The notes under the pieces are model-generated. The model did not search any database, was not told the origin of the DNA, and saw only the letters and a program-made list of their open reading frames with translations. A stretch of 64,000 nucleotides of DNA from Gracilaria vermiculophylla (Eukaryota; Rhodophyta; Florideophyceae; Gracilariales; Gracilariaceae). Positions 63,785-64,000 of this stretch are shown piece by piece (the first letter of the stretch is position 1; every line of letters begins with the position of its first letter). The position numbers and the translations under genes are program-made. Where the stretch lies: the NCBI GenBank assembly GCA_019155205.2, contig JAHNZQ020000004.1, positions 4,497,320 to 4,561,319 of the forward strand, in the 5' to 3' direction.

Positions 63785-64000
63785 TGTAGTACTGTCAGCC
63801 CTCCTGTCGATGTAGTAAAGCACAACGTCCGTTAGGGGTTTTTGGTGACTCCAAAGGCGCGTATTCCTAAAGATGGTCTCCGGTATCCGCTGTCGCGAGC
63901 CGGGGGAATTCTAAAAGGGATCCGCAAACACCAAGCGGAGGGGGAGGTTCACTGGGCGGACAATGCTCCTACAGGCGCTGCTATGATGCGACCTGGGGAT
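63785..64000 (-). repeat. LTR of the A/B family, minus orientation, truncated by the window edge
   Basis: Reverse complement of the family LTR's last 216 bp: its terminus GTACTACA lies at 63785-63792. To the left is DIRS gag sequence, not the primer-binding site expected after a 5' LTR. It is therefore a solo LTR or the 3' LTR of an element to the right. Confidence 0.88.

Noticed and set aside
1..64000. tRNA, rRNA genes and CRISPR arrays
   Set aside because: No tRNA B-box with matching arms, no rRNA-like sequence and no regularly spaced direct repeats were seen; a covariance-model scan would be needed to exclude small RNA genes.

Overview
The window is nuclear DNA of a photosynthetic eukaryote, most likely a red alga of the compact, intron-poor florideophyte type. 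This is inference: no species marker is present. The support is a plastid-type glycerol-3-phosphate acyltransferase and a PurD with a transit-like leader, mostly intronless genes, two genes with short GT-AG introns (about 95-120 bp), very short convergent intergenic spaces (88 and 84 bp), and a large load of retrotransposons.

Left half (1 to about 32,000): dense host genes. In order: the C-terminal part of ribosome-biogenesis factor RRS1; a very large protein joining a NAK-like pseudokinase, an ANTH-like domain and a TKL/Raf-like kinase; a Siva-type zinc-binding protein; a membrane-anchored PhoD-like phosphatase; a degenerate acyl-CoA-synthetase N-terminal half; an F-box/LRR protein; a DegT/WbpE-type sugar aminotransferase; PurD; a membrane-anchored pepsin-like protease; PEX16; an SR-like RRM protein; RNA polymerase III subunit RPC11 (18-nt first exon); a putative type II membrane glycosyltransferase overlapping it; an unrecognised 221-aa protein; a three-exon phospholipid N-methyltransferase; a cyclin K/T-like protein; plastid GPAT; and a PP1 inhibitor-3 (PPP1R11/YPI1) homologue. 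They do not form one pathway. Lipid metabolism recurs (PLMT, GPAT, ANL-like, PEX16), as do transcription/RNA (RPC11, SR protein, cyclin K/T). Five of the six head-to-head intergenic regions carry the 8-mer GCGCCAAW.

Right half (about 32,000 to 64,000): almost entirely transposable elements. A decayed Tc1/mariner element (32737-34012) is followed by a decayed minus-strand Ty3/gypsy chromovirus, here called D (34756-42797). D's integrase is split by a plus-strand solo LTR, and that LTR is split by a PIF/Harbinger element: a three-level nest readable from target-site duplications. Next come element A (42798-48139), an LTR element with a gag remnant but no recognisable pol; a fragment of a third Ty3-like element, E (48140-49701, minus); and element B (49702-59071), an almost complete chromovirus of A's LTR family with gag, protease, RT, RNase H, integrase, chromodomain and an antisense ORF before the 3' LTR. 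A decayed DIRS-order element with a tyrosine recombinase (about 60197-63784, minus) is cut at its gag end by another LTR of the A/B family, which runs off the right edge.

Nearly every element gene carries stops or frameshifts, so none looks autonomously active. The most unusual host feature is the NAK-pseudokinase/ANTH/TKL-kinase fusion.
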